A DNA stretch of 64,000 nt from Pseudomonas sp. HS6 (GTDB lineage: Bacteria > Pseudomonadota > Gammaproteobacteria > Pseudomonadales > Pseudomonadaceae): positions 3,162,001 through 3,226,000 of the forward strand of contig NZ_CP067412.1 of the NCBI RefSeq assembly GCF_023375815.1. Direction: 5' to 3'. Below are positions 1-9,603 of this stretch, in pieces. How positions within the stretch are numbered: position 1 is the first letter of the stretch; the number at the start of each line of letters is the position of its first letter. The notes under the pieces were generated by a model, which saw only the letters and a program-made list of their open reading frames with translations, was not told where the DNA came from and did no database searches. A program made the translations under genes and the position numbers.

Positions 1-61
1 ACATGGTTGTTCTCCGGTTTCTTGTTATAGGAATTGGCGGGATATCAGGCTTGAAGCATTC

Positions 62-155
62 CCTGTGGGAGCTGGCTTGCCAGCGATGGCGGTGTGTCAG
101 GCAACTTGGATGGAAGCTGATCCACCCTCATCGCTGGCAAGCCAGCTCCCGCAGG
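62..155. repeat. REP doublet (REPIN) downstream of gcvP
   Basis: Two REP units face each other: TGTGGGAGCTGGCTTGCCAG near 64 and its inverse, with one change in the flank (CCCGCAGG), ending at 155. About 45 bases of unrelated spacer separate them. This is the most common REP family of the window. It lies between the gcvP stop and whatever follows to the left. Nothing else is visible in bases 1-61. Confidence 0.85.
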
Positions 156-203
156 TTTTGCGGTGTTGTTGGAAGTGGGGGCAAATGAATGCCCCTCATT
201 CGT

Positions 204-3056
204 TTAAGCGTAGCTTTCGATCGACGGGCAGGCGCAGACCAGGTTGCGGTCGCCGAACACGTTGTCGACGCGACCGACCGGCGGCCAGTACTTGCCTTCG
301 ATCAACGACGCCACCGGGTAGACCGCTTGTTCACGACTGTACGGGTGAGTCCACTCGCCAACCAGTTCCGCTGCGGTGTGCGGAGCGTTCTTCAGCGGGT
401 TGTCGTCCTTGTCCAGGGTGCCGTTTTCCACCGCGCGGATTTCTTCGCGGATGCGGATCATGGCGTCGCAGAAGCGGTCCAGTTCTTCTTTGGATTCACT
501 TTCGGTCGGCTCGATCATCAGCGTGCCGGCCACCGGGAACGACATGGTCGGGGCGTGGAAACCGAAGTCGATCAGACGCTTGGCGACGTCATCGACGCTG
601 ATGCCGCTGCTGTCTTTCAATGGACGCAGATCCAGGATGCACTCATGCGCCACCAGACCGTTGCTGCCGGTGTACAGCACTGGATAGTGCTCTTCCAGGC
701 GACGGGAAATGTAGTTGGCATTGAGGATCGCCAGCTGCGAAGCGCGCTTCAGACCCGCACCACCCATCATTCGAATGTACATCCAGGTGATCGGCAGAAT
801 GCTCGCGCTGCCGAACGGTGCGGCGCAGACTGCGCCTTCCTTGCGTTCCATGTGGCCATGGCCCGGCAGGAATGGCGTCAGGTGCGATTTCACGCCGATC
901 GGGCCAACGCCCGGGCCGCCACCGCCGTGGGGGATGCAGAAGGTCTTGTGCAGGTTCAGGTGCGAGACGTCGCCGCCGAACTTGCCCGGTGCACAGAGGC
1001 CGACCATCGCGTTCATGTTGGCGCCGTCGATGTACACCTGACCGCCGTTGTCATGAATGATGCCGCAGATTTCGCGGATGCCTTCTTCGAACACGCCGTG
1101 GGTCGACGGGTAGGTGATCATCAGCGCCGCGAGGTGTTCGCGGTGCTCGATGGCCTTGGCGCGCAGGTCTTCGATGTCCACGTTGCCACGGGCGTCGCAG
1201 GCGGTCACGACCACGCGCATGCCGGCCATGTTGGCGGTCGCCGGGTTGGTGCCGTGGGCGGACGACGGGATCAGGCAGATGTCGCGACGGTCTTCGCCAC
1301 GGCTCTGGTGATAGGCACGGATCGCCAGCAGACCGGCGTATTCACCTTGGGAACCGGCGTTCGGTTGCAGCGAGATCGCGTCGTAACCGGTGGCGGCGCA
1401 GAGCATCGCTTCCAGTTCGTCGGTCAGTTGCTGATAACCGGCGCTTTGCTCGGCCGGGGCGAACGGGTGCAGGGCGCCGAATTCGGCCCAGGTCACCGGG
1501 ATCATTTCGCTGGCAGCGTTGAGCTTCATGGTGCACGAGCCCAGCGGGATCATGGTGCGATCCAGTGCCAGGTCCTTGTCCGCCAGTTTGCGCAGGTAGC
1601 GCATCAGCTCGGTTTCCGAGTGATAGCGGTTGAACACCGGGTGGCTGAGGATTGGCGACTGACGTACCAGCGCGGCTGGAATGGTGCTTTCAACCGAAGC
1701 GGCGAGATCAGCGAAATCAGGCAAAGCCTTGCCGTCGCTGAACAGGCCCCACAGGGTTTCGATGTCGGCCTGAGTGGTGGTTTCGTCGACTGACAGGCCC
1801 AGACGCTGGGCATCGATCACGCGCAGGTTGATTTGTTGGGCACGGGCCTTGTCGTGCAACGCGGCGGTTTGCGCGCCGGTGGCCAGGGTCAGGGTGTCGA
1901 AGAAGCTGGTTTGCTCGACGGTCACGCCCAGTGCGCTCAGGCCCTTGGCCAGGATCGCGGTTAGGTGATGCACGCGGTTGGCGATCTGGGTCAGGCCTTT
2001 CGGGCCGTGATACACGGCGTACATGCTGGCGATGTTGGCCAGCAGCACCTGCGCGGTGCAGATGTTCGACGTGGCTTTCTCGCGGCGGATATGTTGCTCG
2101 CGGGTCTGCATCGCCAGACGCAGGGCCGGTTTGCCGAAGCGGTCAACCGAGACACCGACCAGACGGCCCGGCATGTCGCGCTTGAACGCATCTTTGGTGG
2201 AGAAGTAAGCCGCGTGCGGGCCGCCGAAGCCCAGCGGTACGCCGAAGCGTTGGGCGCTGCCGATGGCCACGTCGGCGCCGAACTCGCCAGGCGGGGTCAG
2301 CAGGGTCAGGGCCAGCAGGTCGGCAGCCACGGCGACCAGTGCGTTGGCGGCGTGGAAGCGTTCGGTCAGTTCGCGGTAGTCGAACACATCACCGTTGCTC
2401 GCCGGGTATTGCAGCAGTGCGCCGAAGAACGGCGTCACGTCGGTCAGTTCGCGCTCATCGCCCACGACCACTTCGATGCCCAGCGGCTCGGCACGGGTGC
2501 GCAGCACGTCGAGGGTTTGCGGGTGGCTGTGGATCGAGGCGAAGAACTGGTGGCTGCCCTTGTTCTTGCTCAGGCGTTTGCAGAAGGTCATGGCTTCGGC
2601 AGCGGCGGTGGCTTCGTCGAGCAGGGAAGCGTTGGCGATCGGCAGGCCGGTGAGGTCGCTGATCAGGGTCTGGAAGTTCAGCAGCGCTTCGAGACGACCC
2701 TGGGAGATTTCTGGCTGGTACGGGGTGTAGGCGGTGTACCAGGCCGGGTTTTCCAGCAGATTGCGCAGGATCGGCGATGGCGTGTGGCAGTTGTAGTAGC
2801 CCTGGCCGATGTAGGTCTTGAACAGTTGGTTCTTGCCGGCGATGCCTTTGATCATCGCCAGGGCATCGGCTTCGCTCAGGCCGTCGTCGAGGCCGAGCAC
2901 GCTGGTGCCCTTGATGCTTTCCGGGATGACATTGGCGCTCAGGGCTTCGAGCGAGTCAAAACCGAGGCTGTTGAGCATGGCCTGCTCGTCACCGGCGCGC
3001 GGGCCGATGTGACGGGCGATGAATTCGTTGGCGGTGCCGAGATTTACTTGGGTCAT
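204..3056 (-). CDS. gcvP: glycine dehydrogenase (decarboxylating), P-protein
   Basis: The pyridoxal-phosphate P-protein of the glycine cleavage system decarboxylates glycine and passes the aminomethyl group to the lipoyl arm of GcvH. The 950-residue length matches single-chain bacterial P-proteins. The PLP-lysine motif [17 protein letters not shown] is present near residue 700, and the N-terminal half holds [21 protein letters not shown] and other typical segments. It begins 10 bases after the gcvH stop, so the two genes form a gcvHP operon read leftward. glyA, sdaA and gcvT, which follow in other pseudomonads, would lie outside the window. Expression probably comes from the sigma-54 promoter upstream of gcvH. 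Confidence 0.98.
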   Translation of the reverse strand: MTQVNLGTANEFIARHIGPRAGDEQAMLNSLGFDSLEALSANVIPESIKGTSVLGLDDGLSEADALAMIKGIAGKNQLFKTYIGQGYYNCHTPSPILRNLLENPAWYTAYTPYQPEISQGRLEALLNFQTLISDLTGLPIANASLLDEATAAAEAMTFCKRLSKNKGSHQFFASIHSHPQTLDVLRTRAEPLGIEVVVGDERELTDVTPFFGALLQYPASNGDVFDYRELTERFHAANALVAVAADLLALTLLTPPGEFGADVAIGSAQRFGVPLGFGGPHAAYFSTKDAFKRDMPGRLVGVSVDRFGKPALRLAMQTREQHIRREKATSNICTAQVLLANIASMYAVYHGPKGLTQIANRVHHLTAILAKGLSALGVTVEQTSFFDTLTLATGAQTAALHDKARAQQINLRVIDAQRLGLSVDETTTQADIETLWGLFSDGKALPDFADLAASVESTIPAALVRQSPILSHPVFNRYHSETELMRYLRKLADKDLALDRTMIPLGSCTMKLNAASEMIPVTWAEFGALHPFAPAEQSAGYQQLTDELEAMLCAATGYDAISLQPNAGSQGEYAGLLAIRAYHQSRGEDRRDICLIPSSAHGTNPATANMAGMRVVVTACDARGNVDIEDLRAKAIEHREHLAALMITYPSTHGVFEEGIREICGIIHDNGGQVYIDGANMNAMVGLCAPGKFGGDVSHLNLHKTFCIPHGGGGPGVGPIGVKSHLTPFLPGHGHMERKEGAVCAAPFGSASILPITWMYIRMMGGAGLKRASQLAILNANYISRRLEEHYPVLYTGSNGLVAHECILDLRPLKDSSGISVDDVAKRLIDFGFHAPTMSFPVAGTLMIEPTESESKEELDRFCDAMIRIREEIRAVENGTLDKDDNPLKNAPHTAAELVGEWTHPYSREQAVYPVASLIEGKYWPPVGRVDNVFGDRNLVCACPSIESYA

Positions 3057-3066
3057 GTCAGGTTCC

Positions 3067-3450
3067 TCAGGCTTCGGCTTGGGCTTTGATCAGACGGTCG
3101 TAGGCGTCCTGATCCAGCAGCTTGGCGACGGCGGAAGCGTCGGCCGGCTTGAAGCGGAAGAACCAGCCTTCGCCCAGCGGATCTTCGTTGACCAGCTCAG
3201 GGCTGTCTTCCAGGGCCGGGTTGGTGGCCAGGACTTCACCGTCCAAAGGCATGTAAACGCCGCTGGCGGCTTTTACCGATTCCACGGTGGCGGCTTCGGC
3301 GCCTTTGTCGTACGCCTGCAATTCAGGCAGTTGCACGAACACCACGTCGCCCAAAGCGTTCTGCGCGAAAGCGGTGATGCCAACGGTGACAGAACCATCG
3401 GCTTCGGCGCGCAGCCATTCGTGATCTTCAGTAAAACGCAACTCGCTCAT
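3067..3450 (-). CDS. gcvH: glycine cleavage system H protein
   Basis: This 127-residue lipoyl carrier shuttles the aminomethyl intermediate between the P and T proteins. The lipoylation motif ESVKAAS places the modified lysine at residue 60. I chose the ATG at 3450 because AGGAGATTCC sits just upstream and the product then starts [14 protein letters not shown], as H proteins do. The longer reading from 3507 adds 19 residues without family similarity. It is first in the gcvHP operon, and a -24/-12 promoter lies about 85 bases upstream. Confidence 0.97.
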   Translation of the reverse strand: MSELRFTEDHEWLRAEADGSVTVGITAFAQNALGDVVFVQLPELQAYDKGAEAATVESVKAASGVYMPLDGEVLATNPALEDSPELVNEDPLGEGWFFRFKPADASAVAKLLDQDAYDRLIKAQAEA

Positions 3451-3533
3451 GGAATCTCCTAAGGGCCAGACTCGTCTGGTGGACGCGGTGGAATACTCGG
3501 GCGGCAATGCCCTGATTTTATGAACGGTTACTT

Positions 3534-3549
3534 AGCAAGAACGCGGCCA
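3534..3549 (-). promoter_or_regulatory. sigma-54 (-24/-12) promoter of gcvHP
   Basis: On the minus strand this reads TGGCCGCGTTCTTGCT. It has GG and GC separated by exactly ten bases, the invariant spacing of sigma-54 promoters, and TTGC at -12. It lies about 85 bases before gcvH and is followed upstream by three 18-bp activator-like sites. The neighbour gene encodes an activator with GAFTGA, which supports sigma-54 dependence. Confidence 0.75.
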
Positions 3550-3613
3550 ACGTAAAAATATCGTTATAAATCAATTAGTTGATTGATTGGTTGGTGGTCG
3601 CAAGCGAGGAGGC

Positions 3614-3731
3614 TGTAGCGAAAACGATACAGCGCGGAGCGAAGAAAAAAGCTGAATCGGATCAAAGCCTTGCACGGCGGTGATCGGGGGAGGGTGTAGC
3701 GATATCGTTCCGCTGTAGCGCTTTCAGTACA
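3614..3731 (-). promoter_or_regulatory. three GcsR-like enhancer sites
   Basis: Three 18-bp sites share the head TGTAGCG: TGTAGCGAAAACGATACA (3614-3631), TGTAGCGATATCGTTCCG (3695-3712) and TGTAGCGCTTTCAGTACA (3714-3731). The last two are almost adjacent, 19 bases start to start. In P. aeruginosa, GcsR is described to bind 18-bp repeats of the form TGTAACG-N4-CGTTCCG upstream of its gcv operon, and the middle site fits that with one difference. They lie 65-200 bases upstream of the -24/-12 element, a normal enhancer distance. Confidence 0.75.
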
Positions 3732-3773
3732 GATGGAGGTCGCTTTTGGTGCCGATTTCGAGACTAGTCAAAA

Positions 3774-3866
3774 CCTGTGGGAGCTGGCTTGCCAGCAATA
3801 GCGGTGGGTCAGTCACTATCCTTGTTGGCAGTGCCGCCGATCGCTGGCAAGCCAGCTCCCACAGGT
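3774..3866. repeat. REP doublet between gcsR and the gcv control region
   Basis: Inverted REP units (CCTGTGGGAGCTGGCTTGCC and its complement) flank about 45 bases of spacer. The element ends 14 bases before the 3' end of gcsR. It probably folds into a hairpin in transcripts coming from gcsR. Confidence 0.85.
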
Positions 3867-3879
3867 TTTTGTGTCGTTG

Positions 3880-5388
3880 CTAAGGCTTGTTGGGGATGCC
3901 GTACTTGCGCAACCGATGGGCAATCGCCGTGTGCGAGGTCTGCAGGCGGCTGGCCAGTTGGCGGGTCGAGGGGTAGCTGACGTAGAGTTTTTCCAGCAAC
4001 GATTTCTCGAAAGCTTCCACGGCTTCTTCCAGGCTGTCGACGTCGGTGTCGGTCTGGCGCGCCACCGAGGTGCCGGCGATGTCGAGGTCGCCGATGTCTA
4101 CCAGACTGCTTTCGCAGATTGCGGCGGCGCGGAAGATCACGTTCTGCAATTGCCGAACGTTGCCCGGCCAGCGGTTGCCGAGCAGCGCCGGGTAAGTGCC
4201 CGGAGCGAGGCGGCAGACCGGGCGCTGGATCTGCGCGCAGGCCTGCTGCATGAAGTAACGCGCCAGCAGCAGAATGTCTTGGCCGCGTTCGCGCAACGGC
4301 GGCACTTCGACGTTGAGCACATTGAGGCGATAGAACAGGTCTTCGCGGAACAGGCCTTCGCTGACCATTTTTTCCAGGTCGCGGTGGGTCGCGCTGAGGA
4401 TCCGCACGTTGACCTTCACCTCACGATCACCACCGACCCGACGGAAGCTGCCGTCGTTGAGAAAACGCAGCAACTTGGCCTGCAAGTACGGCGACATCTC
4501 GCCGATCTCGTCGAGAAACACCGTGCCCTGGTTGGCCAGTTCCATCAGCCCCGGTTTGCCACCCCGCTGTGCGCCGGTGAAGGCGCCGGGGGCGTAGCCG
4601 AACAGTTCGCTCTCGGCGAGGTTCTCCGGCAGGGCCGCGCAGTTCAGCGCCAGGAATGGCGCGCTGTGGCGGGTGCTGATGGCGTGGCAGGCACGGGCCA
4701 CCAGTTCCTTGCCGGTGCCGGTTTCGCCCTGAATCAGCAGTGGCGCATCGAGGGCTGCCACCCGTTGCGCGCGGGCCTTGAGCGTGCGGATCGCCGGGGA
4801 CTCGCCGAGCAGCGCATCGAAACCTTCGGCGTGGTCGTGGTGCAGCGCCGAGAGTTGCTCGCCGATGCGGTTCGGTTGATACAGGGTCAGCAGGGCGCCG
4901 GCGTCGGTGATCGGCGTGGCGTCCAGCAACAGGGTCTGGCCGTTGACGGTGATTTCCCGCAGTGGCAGGCGGAAGCCCTGTTCGAGCAAGGTTTCAAGCA
5001 GGCCCGGATCGTTGAACAGTTCCGAGACGCTTTCACCGGCCGGCTCGCGACCGTACAAGGCGATCAGCGCCGGGTTGGCCAGCAGCACCTTGCCGGCGCT
5101 GTCCAGCGCCAATACCGGGTCGGTCATTGCCGCGAGCAACGCGTCGAGCTGCAAGTGCCGGCGCTGACCGGGCAGGATGTCCACCACCACCACGGCCTCG
5201 ACGCCGCGCACTCGGAACAACGCATCTTTGAGTTCTTCGAGCACTTGCGGGCTGAGGGTCGGGGCGTCGATGTAGACGTTCGGCGGGACCATTTCCACCG
5301 CATCCAGATTGAGGTTGCGCCCACCGAGTATGGCCAGGACTTCCTGGGTGATGCCGACGCGGTCGATGAAACTGACGTGGATACGCAT
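3880..5388 (-). CDS. gcsR: TyrR-family sigma-54 activator of glycine cleavage genes
   Basis: The domain order is an ACT-like segment (about 1-75), a PAS domain (about 80-190), an AAA+ domain (about 193-430) and a C-terminal Fis-type helix-turn-helix (about 455-500). Walker A is GETGTGKE at 221-228. The sigma-54 contact loop GAFTGA is intact at 268-273, so this TyrR relative should activate sigma-54 polymerase, unlike E. coli TyrR. Its position beside gcvHP and the TGTAGCG sites point to GcsR, the glycine-responsive activator known in P. aeruginosa. Glycine sensing through the ACT or PAS region is inference. It is transcribed in the same direction as gcvHP but separately. Confidence 0.92.
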   Translation of the reverse strand: MRIHVSFIDRVGITQEVLAILGGRNLNLDAVEMVPPNVYIDAPTLSPQVLEELKDALFRVRGVEAVVVVDILPGQRRHLQLDALLAAMTDPVLALDSAGKVLLANPALIALYGREPAGESVSELFNDPGLLETLLEQGFRLPLREITVNGQTLLLDATPITDAGALLTLYQPNRIGEQLSALHHDHAEGFDALLGESPAIRTLKARAQRVAALDAPLLIQGETGTGKELVARACHAISTRHSAPFLALNCAALPENLAESELFGYAPGAFTGAQRGGKPGLMELANQGTVFLDEIGEMSPYLQAKLLRFLNDGSFRRVGGDREVKVNVRILSATHRDLEKMVSEGLFREDLFYRLNVLNVEVPPLRERGQDILLLARYFMQQACAQIQRPVCRLAPGTYPALLGNRWPGNVRQLQNVIFRAAAICESSLVDIGDLDIAGTSVARQTDTDVDSLEEAVEAFEKSLLEKLYVSYPSTRQLASRLQTSHTAIAHRLRKYGIPNKP

Positions 5389-5484
5389 GGGGTGGTTCTG
5401 GGTTCTGGAGTGCGGAGGGGGGCAAGTATGCCTTGATGGGGGACTGGGGTGAAATCTTGAGATTACGGTCTTGCTTGAGATCCA

Positions 5485-5643
5485 CCCCTCACCCCAGCCC
5501 TCTCCCCAAGGGGGCGAGGGGGAAAGGGAGCAGATTGGGGGCTTTTCAAAACTTGAGTTCGGCTCGTTATTTCAGGTCGGTGTACCTTGAACGAGCAACT
5601 CGGTCAGTTCCCTCTCCCTCTGGGAGAGGGCCAGGGTGAGGGG
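5485..5643. repeat. inverted-repeat element, copy 1
   Basis: This is about 159 bases with terminal inverted repeats (CCCCTCACCCCAGCCCTCTC and CTGGGAGAGGGCCAGGGTGA). Its core is nearly the same as copy 4 near 51.1 kb (TTCAAAAC.TGAGTTCG, ATTTCAGGTCGGTGTAC). It contains no gene. It looks like a non-autonomous, MITE-like or large REP-type hairpin element and fills the gap between gcsR and the DUF5064 gene. Confidence 0.75.
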
Positions 5644-5653
5644 CTTTTGCGGG

Positions 5654-6016
5654 TTACTCGAAATGCTCGGGATTAACCGGATCCCCGGATTTCATATTCA
5701 ACTGCACACGGATGTCTTCAAACATCAAATCATAATGCTTGTGGACCGAGCCGATCTGGCTGTGGCTCTTGGGGATGCCGTACTTTTCGGCAATCTGCGT
5801 CACGTTGCGAGCGAAGTTGTAGGCCTCCTCCTTCGGCAAGAAGAACGGCTCGTTGACCTCTTTGCCCTGGATGGTTCCAACCAGCCGGAACTGTATCCCT
5901 TTGCCTTTTTGCGGATCCTGCGACACCTCGTATTCGAGGCGAATGTTGTAGTTGACGTCATCCTGGGTCAACGCGTGCCGTTCGATGTGCAAGTGACCGG
6001 GTTCGAACTGGGCCAT
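5654..6016 (-). CDS. DUF5064 family protein of the arc locus
   Basis: This is a 120-residue soluble protein of the Pseudomonas DUF5064 family, with typical segments MAQFEPGHLHIER, IRLEYEVSQDPQKGKGIQF and YDLMFEDIRVQL. The function is unknown. There is no signal peptide, membrane segment or cysteine. The start at 6016 follows GGAGAGAACACC. A longer reading to 6151 would run back into arcC and is unlikely. It lies 64 bases after the arcC stop in the same direction, so it is probably the last gene of the arcDABC transcript, which suggests a role in arginine fermentation or survival without oxygen. Confidence 0.75.
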   Translation of the reverse strand: MAQFEPGHLHIERHALTQDDVNYNIRLEYEVSQDPQKGKGIQFRLVGTIQGKEVNEPFFLPKEEAYNFARNVTQIAEKYGIPKSHSQIGSVHKHYDLMFEDIRVQLNMKSGDPVNPEHFE

Positions 6017-6080
6017 GGTGTTCTCTCCTTTCAAGGCATGGGAGAAGGGCAGACCCTGGGTCTGCCCCCGGCGTTTCTGG

Positions 6081-7010
6081 TTATCGGTAGGTGATGCCTG
6101 GTGCTGCGGTGCTGACCCGCGTACCGGCGGTGCCCTGGACGATGGCTTCAATGTCCGCCAGCGAACCGATCACCGCGACCTTGCCAGTATGGCGCGCAAA
6201 TTCGCAAGCTGCCTGCACCTTCGGCCCCATGGAGCCGGCGGCGAAGCCCAGGCGTTCGAGCTCGTCCGGATGAGCCTGGGCGATGGCTTTCTCGGTGGGT
6301 TTTTTGAAGTCGATGTACGCCGCGTTGACGTCGGTGGCGATCACCAGCAAGTCGGCTTCCAGCTGTTCGGCGAGCAGCGACGAGCACAGGTCCTTGTCGA
6401 TGACGGCCTCGATGCCTTTGAGGTTTCGCTTCTCGTCGTACATGGTGGGGATGCCGCCGCCGCCGGCGCAGATCACGATGCTGCCCTTGTCCAGCAGCCA
6501 CTTGATCGGGCGGATTTCGAAAATGCGTTTTGGTCGTGGGCTGGCCACCACACGGCGGAACTTGTCGCCGTCCGGGGCAATCGCCCAGCCTTTCTCGGCG
6601 GCGAGTTTTTCCGCTTCAGCTTTCTCGTAGACCGGGCCGATCGGTTTGGTCGGGTTCTTGAAGGCCGGGTCGTTGGCGTCGACTTCGACCTGGGTGAGCA
6701 GGGTGGCGAACGGGACTTCGAAGTCCAGCAGGTTGCCCAGTTCCTGTTCGATAATGTAGCCGATCATGCCTTCGGTTTCGGCACCGAGCACGTCCAGCGG
6801 GTAAGGGGTGACGGAGGTGTAGGCGGCTGCCTGCAACGACAGCAGGCCGACTTGCGGGCCATTGCCGTGGGCGATGACCAGTTGATTGCCGGGATGGATC
6901 TTGGCGATTTGCTCGGTGGCGATGCGGATGTTGGCGCGCTGGTTGTCAGCGGTCATCGGCTCACCACGGCGGAGCAGGGCGTTACCGCCCAGAGCTACGA
7001 CGATACGCAT
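6081..7010 (-). CDS. arcC: carbamate kinase
   Basis: Carbamate kinase is the third enzyme of the arginine deiminase pathway. It makes ATP and carbamate from carbamoyl phosphate and ADP. The 309-residue protein has the amino-acid-kinase start [24 protein letters not shown], and the CAGGGGIPT segment near residue 210. The start at 7010 was chosen because it gives the standard N-terminus. The 53 extra residues of the longer reading are translated REP DNA. It is separated from arcB by a 208-base gap filled by a nested REP structure. Confidence 0.97.
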   Translation of the reverse strand: MRIVVALGGNALLRRGEPMTADNQRANIRIATEQIAKIHPGNQLVIAHGNGPQVGLLSLQAAAYTSVTPYPLDVLGAETEGMIGYIIEQELGNLLDFEVPFATLLTQVEVDANDPAFKNPTKPIGPVYEKAEAEKLAAEKGWAIAPDGDKFRRVVASPRPKRIFEIRPIKWLLDKGSIVICAGGGGIPTMYDEKRNLKGIEAVIDKDLCSSLLAEQLEADLLVIATDVNAAYIDFKKPTEKAIAQAHPDELERLGFAAGSMGPKVQAACEFARHTGKVAVIGSLADIEAIVQGTAGTRVSTAAPGITYR

Positions 7011-7061
7011 GGTGCTTGTCCTTCTGAATAACAATAAGGTCTGACTGAACGAGCGCGGCCA

Positions 7062-7184
7062 CTGTGGGAGCCGGGCTTGTGTGGGAGCTGGCTTGCCAGC
7101 GATGCAGGCGCCTCGGTTATTAAGTTGCAACGAGGTGATGCCATCGCGCGGCAAGCTCGGCTCCCACAAAAGCCAGCTCCCACA
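7062..7184. repeat. nested REP structure between arcB and arcC
   Basis: An outer pair (CTGTGGGAGCCGGGCTTGTG near 7062 and GCCAGCTCCCACAGTG ending 7184) encloses an inner pair (GTGTGGGAGCTGGCTTGCCA at 7080 and GCGCGGCAAGCTCGGCTCCC near 7146). It appears to be a REP doublet embedded in, or recombined with, a second one. In the arc transcript it would form a large hairpin that could protect or separate the arcDAB and arcC parts of the message. Confidence 0.75.
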
Positions 7185-7218
7185 GTGACCGTGTCGTGTC
7201 AGTGGGAGCTGTACCGGG

Positions 7219-8229
7219 TTACAGGTCTGCCAAAGTCGATACCAGAATCGCCTTGATCGTGTGCATGCGGTTTTCCGCTTGCTCGAAGGCGATGCAGGCA
7301 GGCGACTCGAACACGTCGTCGGTCACTTCGATGCCGTTGGCCAGGTGCGGATACTGCTCGGCGATCTGTTTGCCGACCTTGGTATCGCTGTTGTGGAACG
7401 CCGGCAGGCAGTGCATGAACTTGGTGCGCGGGTTGCCGGTGGCTTTCATCAGCTCTTTGTTGACCTGATATGGCAGCAGTTGCTGGATACGCTCGGCCCA
7501 GGCTTCAACCGGCTCGCCCATCGATACCCAGACGTCGGTGTGGATGAAGTCCACACCTTTGACGGCGGCTTTCGGGTCGTCGGTCAGGGTGATGCGCGCA
7601 CCGCTTTCCTCTGCGTATTTCTTGCAGCGATCCACCAGATCGTCGTGGGGCCACAGGGCCTTCGGCGCGCAGATGCGCACGTCCATGCCCAGTTTGGCGC
7701 CGACCAGCAGCAGCGAGTTGCCCATGTTGTTGCGGGCGTCGCCCAGGTAGGCGTAGCTGATCTCGTGGATCGGCTTGTCGGCGTGCTCACGCATGGTCAG
7801 CACGTCGGCGATCATCTGGGTCGGGTGATATTCATCGGTCAGGCCGTTGAACACCGGTACGCCGGCGAACTTGGCCAGCTCTTCGACGATTTCCTGCTTG
7901 AAGCCACGGTACTCGATGGCGTCGTACATGCGACCCAGCACGCGGGCTGTATCTTTCATGCTTTCTTTGTGGCCGATCTGCGAAGAGTTCGGGTCGATGT
8001 AGGTGACGTTGGCGCCCTGGTCATAAGCGGCGACTTCGAACGCGCAGCGGGTGCGGGTCGAGGTTTTTTCGAAGATCAGGGCGATGTTGTTGCCCTTCAG
8101 GTGTTGTTGCTCGGTGCCGGTGTACTTGGCGCGCTTGAGGTCGCGGGACAGGTCGAGCAGGTAACGCAGCTCACGTGGGGTGTGGTGTTCCAGGCTGAGC
8201 AGGTTACGGTTGTGAATGTTGAAAGCCAT
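7219..8229 (-). CDS. arcB: ornithine carbamoyltransferase, catabolic
   Basis: The enzyme splits citrulline with phosphate into ornithine and carbamoyl phosphate in the arginine deiminase pathway. Its 336 residues match catabolic OTCases. The carbamoyl-phosphate motif STRTR is at 57-61. HPTQMIAD and the HCLP motif near residue 272 are present. It lies between arcA (83-base gap) and arcC in one leftward operon. Its position in the arc cluster, rather than sequence alone, marks it as the catabolic enzyme (arcB) and not the anabolic argF. Confidence 0.97.
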   Translation of the reverse strand: MAFNIHNRNLLSLEHHTPRELRYLLDLSRDLKRAKYTGTEQQHLKGNNIALIFEKTSTRTRCAFEVAAYDQGANVTYIDPNSSQIGHKESMKDTARVLGRMYDAIEYRGFKQEIVEELAKFAGVPVFNGLTDEYHPTQMIADVLTMREHADKPIHEISYAYLGDARNNMGNSLLLVGAKLGMDVRICAPKALWPHDDLVDRCKKYAEESGARITLTDDPKAAVKGVDFIHTDVWVSMGEPVEAWAERIQQLLPYQVNKELMKATGNPRTKFMHCLPAFHNSDTKVGKQIAEQYPHLANGIEVTDDVFESPACIAFEQAENRMHTIKAILVSTLADL

Positions 8230-8312
8230 GATGGATCTCCTTCGGTATCGGTTATCCCCCTGGCCGCGACTTTCTGTTGAAAGAAGGTGAGTCGCGGGCA
8301 GGGCTCAGAGGT

Positions 8313-9569
8313 TTAGTAGTCGATTGGGTCGCGCACGATCGGGCAGGTCATGCAGTGGCCGCCGCCACGGCCACGGCCCAGTTCGCCGGCGCTGATGGTG
8401 ATGACCTCGACCCCGGCCTTGCGCAGCAAGGTGTTGGTGTAGGTGTTGCGGTCGTAGCCGATAACCACGCCCGGTTCCACGGCCACCACGTTGTTGCCGT
8501 CATCCCATTGCTCGCGTTCGGCGGCGAAGCTGTTGCCGCCGGTTTCGACGACGCGCAGTTTCGGCAGGTTGAGGGCTTTGGCCACGGTGTCGAGGAACGT
8601 GCCTTCTTCGCGACGGATGTCGATACCGCCCTGTTTGCTTTCGTCAGGACGCAGGGTGAAAGCGACGATCTGATTCACCACTTCCGGGAAAATCGTCACG
8701 AGGTCGCGATCGCAGAAGCTGAACACGGTGTCCAGGTGCATCGCCGCGCGGGATTTTGGCAGGCCGGCAACGATGACTTTTTCCACGGCTTTGTTCTTGA
8801 ACAGGTTCAGCGCCAGTTGGCCGATGGCCTGACGCGACGAGCGCTCGCCCATGCCGATCAGGACCACGCCGTTGCCGATTGGCATCACGTCGCCGCCTTC
8901 CAGAGTGGAGCTGCCGTGGTCCTTGTCCGGATCGCCGTACCAGATCTCGAAATCGGCGTTGGTGAATTGCGGGTGGAATTTGTAGATGGCGGTGGCCAGC
9001 AGGGTTTCCTGACGGCGCGCCGGCCAGTACATCGGGTTCAGCGTCACGCCACCGTAGATCCAGCACGTGGTGTCGCGGGTGAACTGGGTGTTCGGCAGCG
9101 GCGGCAGAATGAAGCTGGAGTGGCCGAGGAAGTCGCGGAACATCTGGATGGTCTTGCCACCGAAGCTGTCCGGCAGGTCATCGGCGGAGACGCCGCCAAT
9201 CAGGAACTCGGCGATGTGCCGTGGCTCGAGGCTTTTCAGCCATGATTTCACTTCACTGATCAGACCGAGGCCCACCGAGTCGGCGGTGACCTTGCGATCG
9301 AGGATCCAGTCCAGCGCTTCAGGGATGGCGACGATGTCGGTCAGCAGGTTGTGCATTTCCAGCACTTCGATCCCGCGCTCACGCATCTTGGTCACGAAGT
9401 CGAAGTGGTCGCGCTTGGCCTGGGCGACCCACAGCACGTCGTCGAACAGCAGTTCATCGCAGTTGTTCGGGGTCAGCCGCTGATGGGCCAGACCTGGGGA
9501 GCAAACCATGACTTTGCGCAGTTTGCCGGCTTCGGAATGGACGCCGTACTTAGCTTTTTCCGTGGTCAT
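8313..9569 (-). CDS. arcA: arginine deiminase
   Basis: Arginine deiminase hydrolyses arginine to citrulline and ammonia, the first step of oxygen-independent ATP production from arginine. The 418 residues equal the length of the P. aeruginosa enzyme. The nucleophile is Cys406 in GGGHCMTCP near the C-terminus, and the substrate segment [13 protein letters not shown] is present. It starts 34 bases after arcD, with GGAG in the short gap, so the two are almost certainly cotranscribed. Confidence 0.98.
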   Translation of the reverse strand: MTTEKAKYGVHSEAGKLRKVMVCSPGLAHQRLTPNNCDELLFDDVLWVAQAKRDHFDFVTKMRERGIEVLEMHNLLTDIVAIPEALDWILDRKVTADSVGLGLISEVKSWLKSLEPRHIAEFLIGGVSADDLPDSFGGKTIQMFRDFLGHSSFILPPLPNTQFTRDTTCWIYGGVTLNPMYWPARRQETLLATAIYKFHPQFTNADFEIWYGDPDKDHGSSTLEGGDVMPIGNGVVLIGMGERSSRQAIGQLALNLFKNKAVEKVIVAGLPKSRAAMHLDTVFSFCDRDLVTIFPEVVNQIVAFTLRPDESKQGGIDIRREEGTFLDTVAKALNLPKLRVVETGGNSFAAEREQWDDGNNVVAVEPGVVIGYDRNTYTNTLLRKAGVEVITISAGELGRGRGGGHCMTCPIVRDPIDY

Positions 9570-9603
9570 TGCAGTGATCCTCCAGAGATAAAACGTTTGG
9601 CAA

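Noticed and set aside
189..1793. Long rightward open frame (534 codons) opposite gcvP
   Set aside because: It mirrors the gcvP codons in a high-GC genome, has no ribosome site and no recognisable domain.
7011..7169. N-terminal extension of carbamate kinase by 53 residues
   Set aside because: It reads through the nested REP structure. [10 protein letters not shown] is the normal family start.
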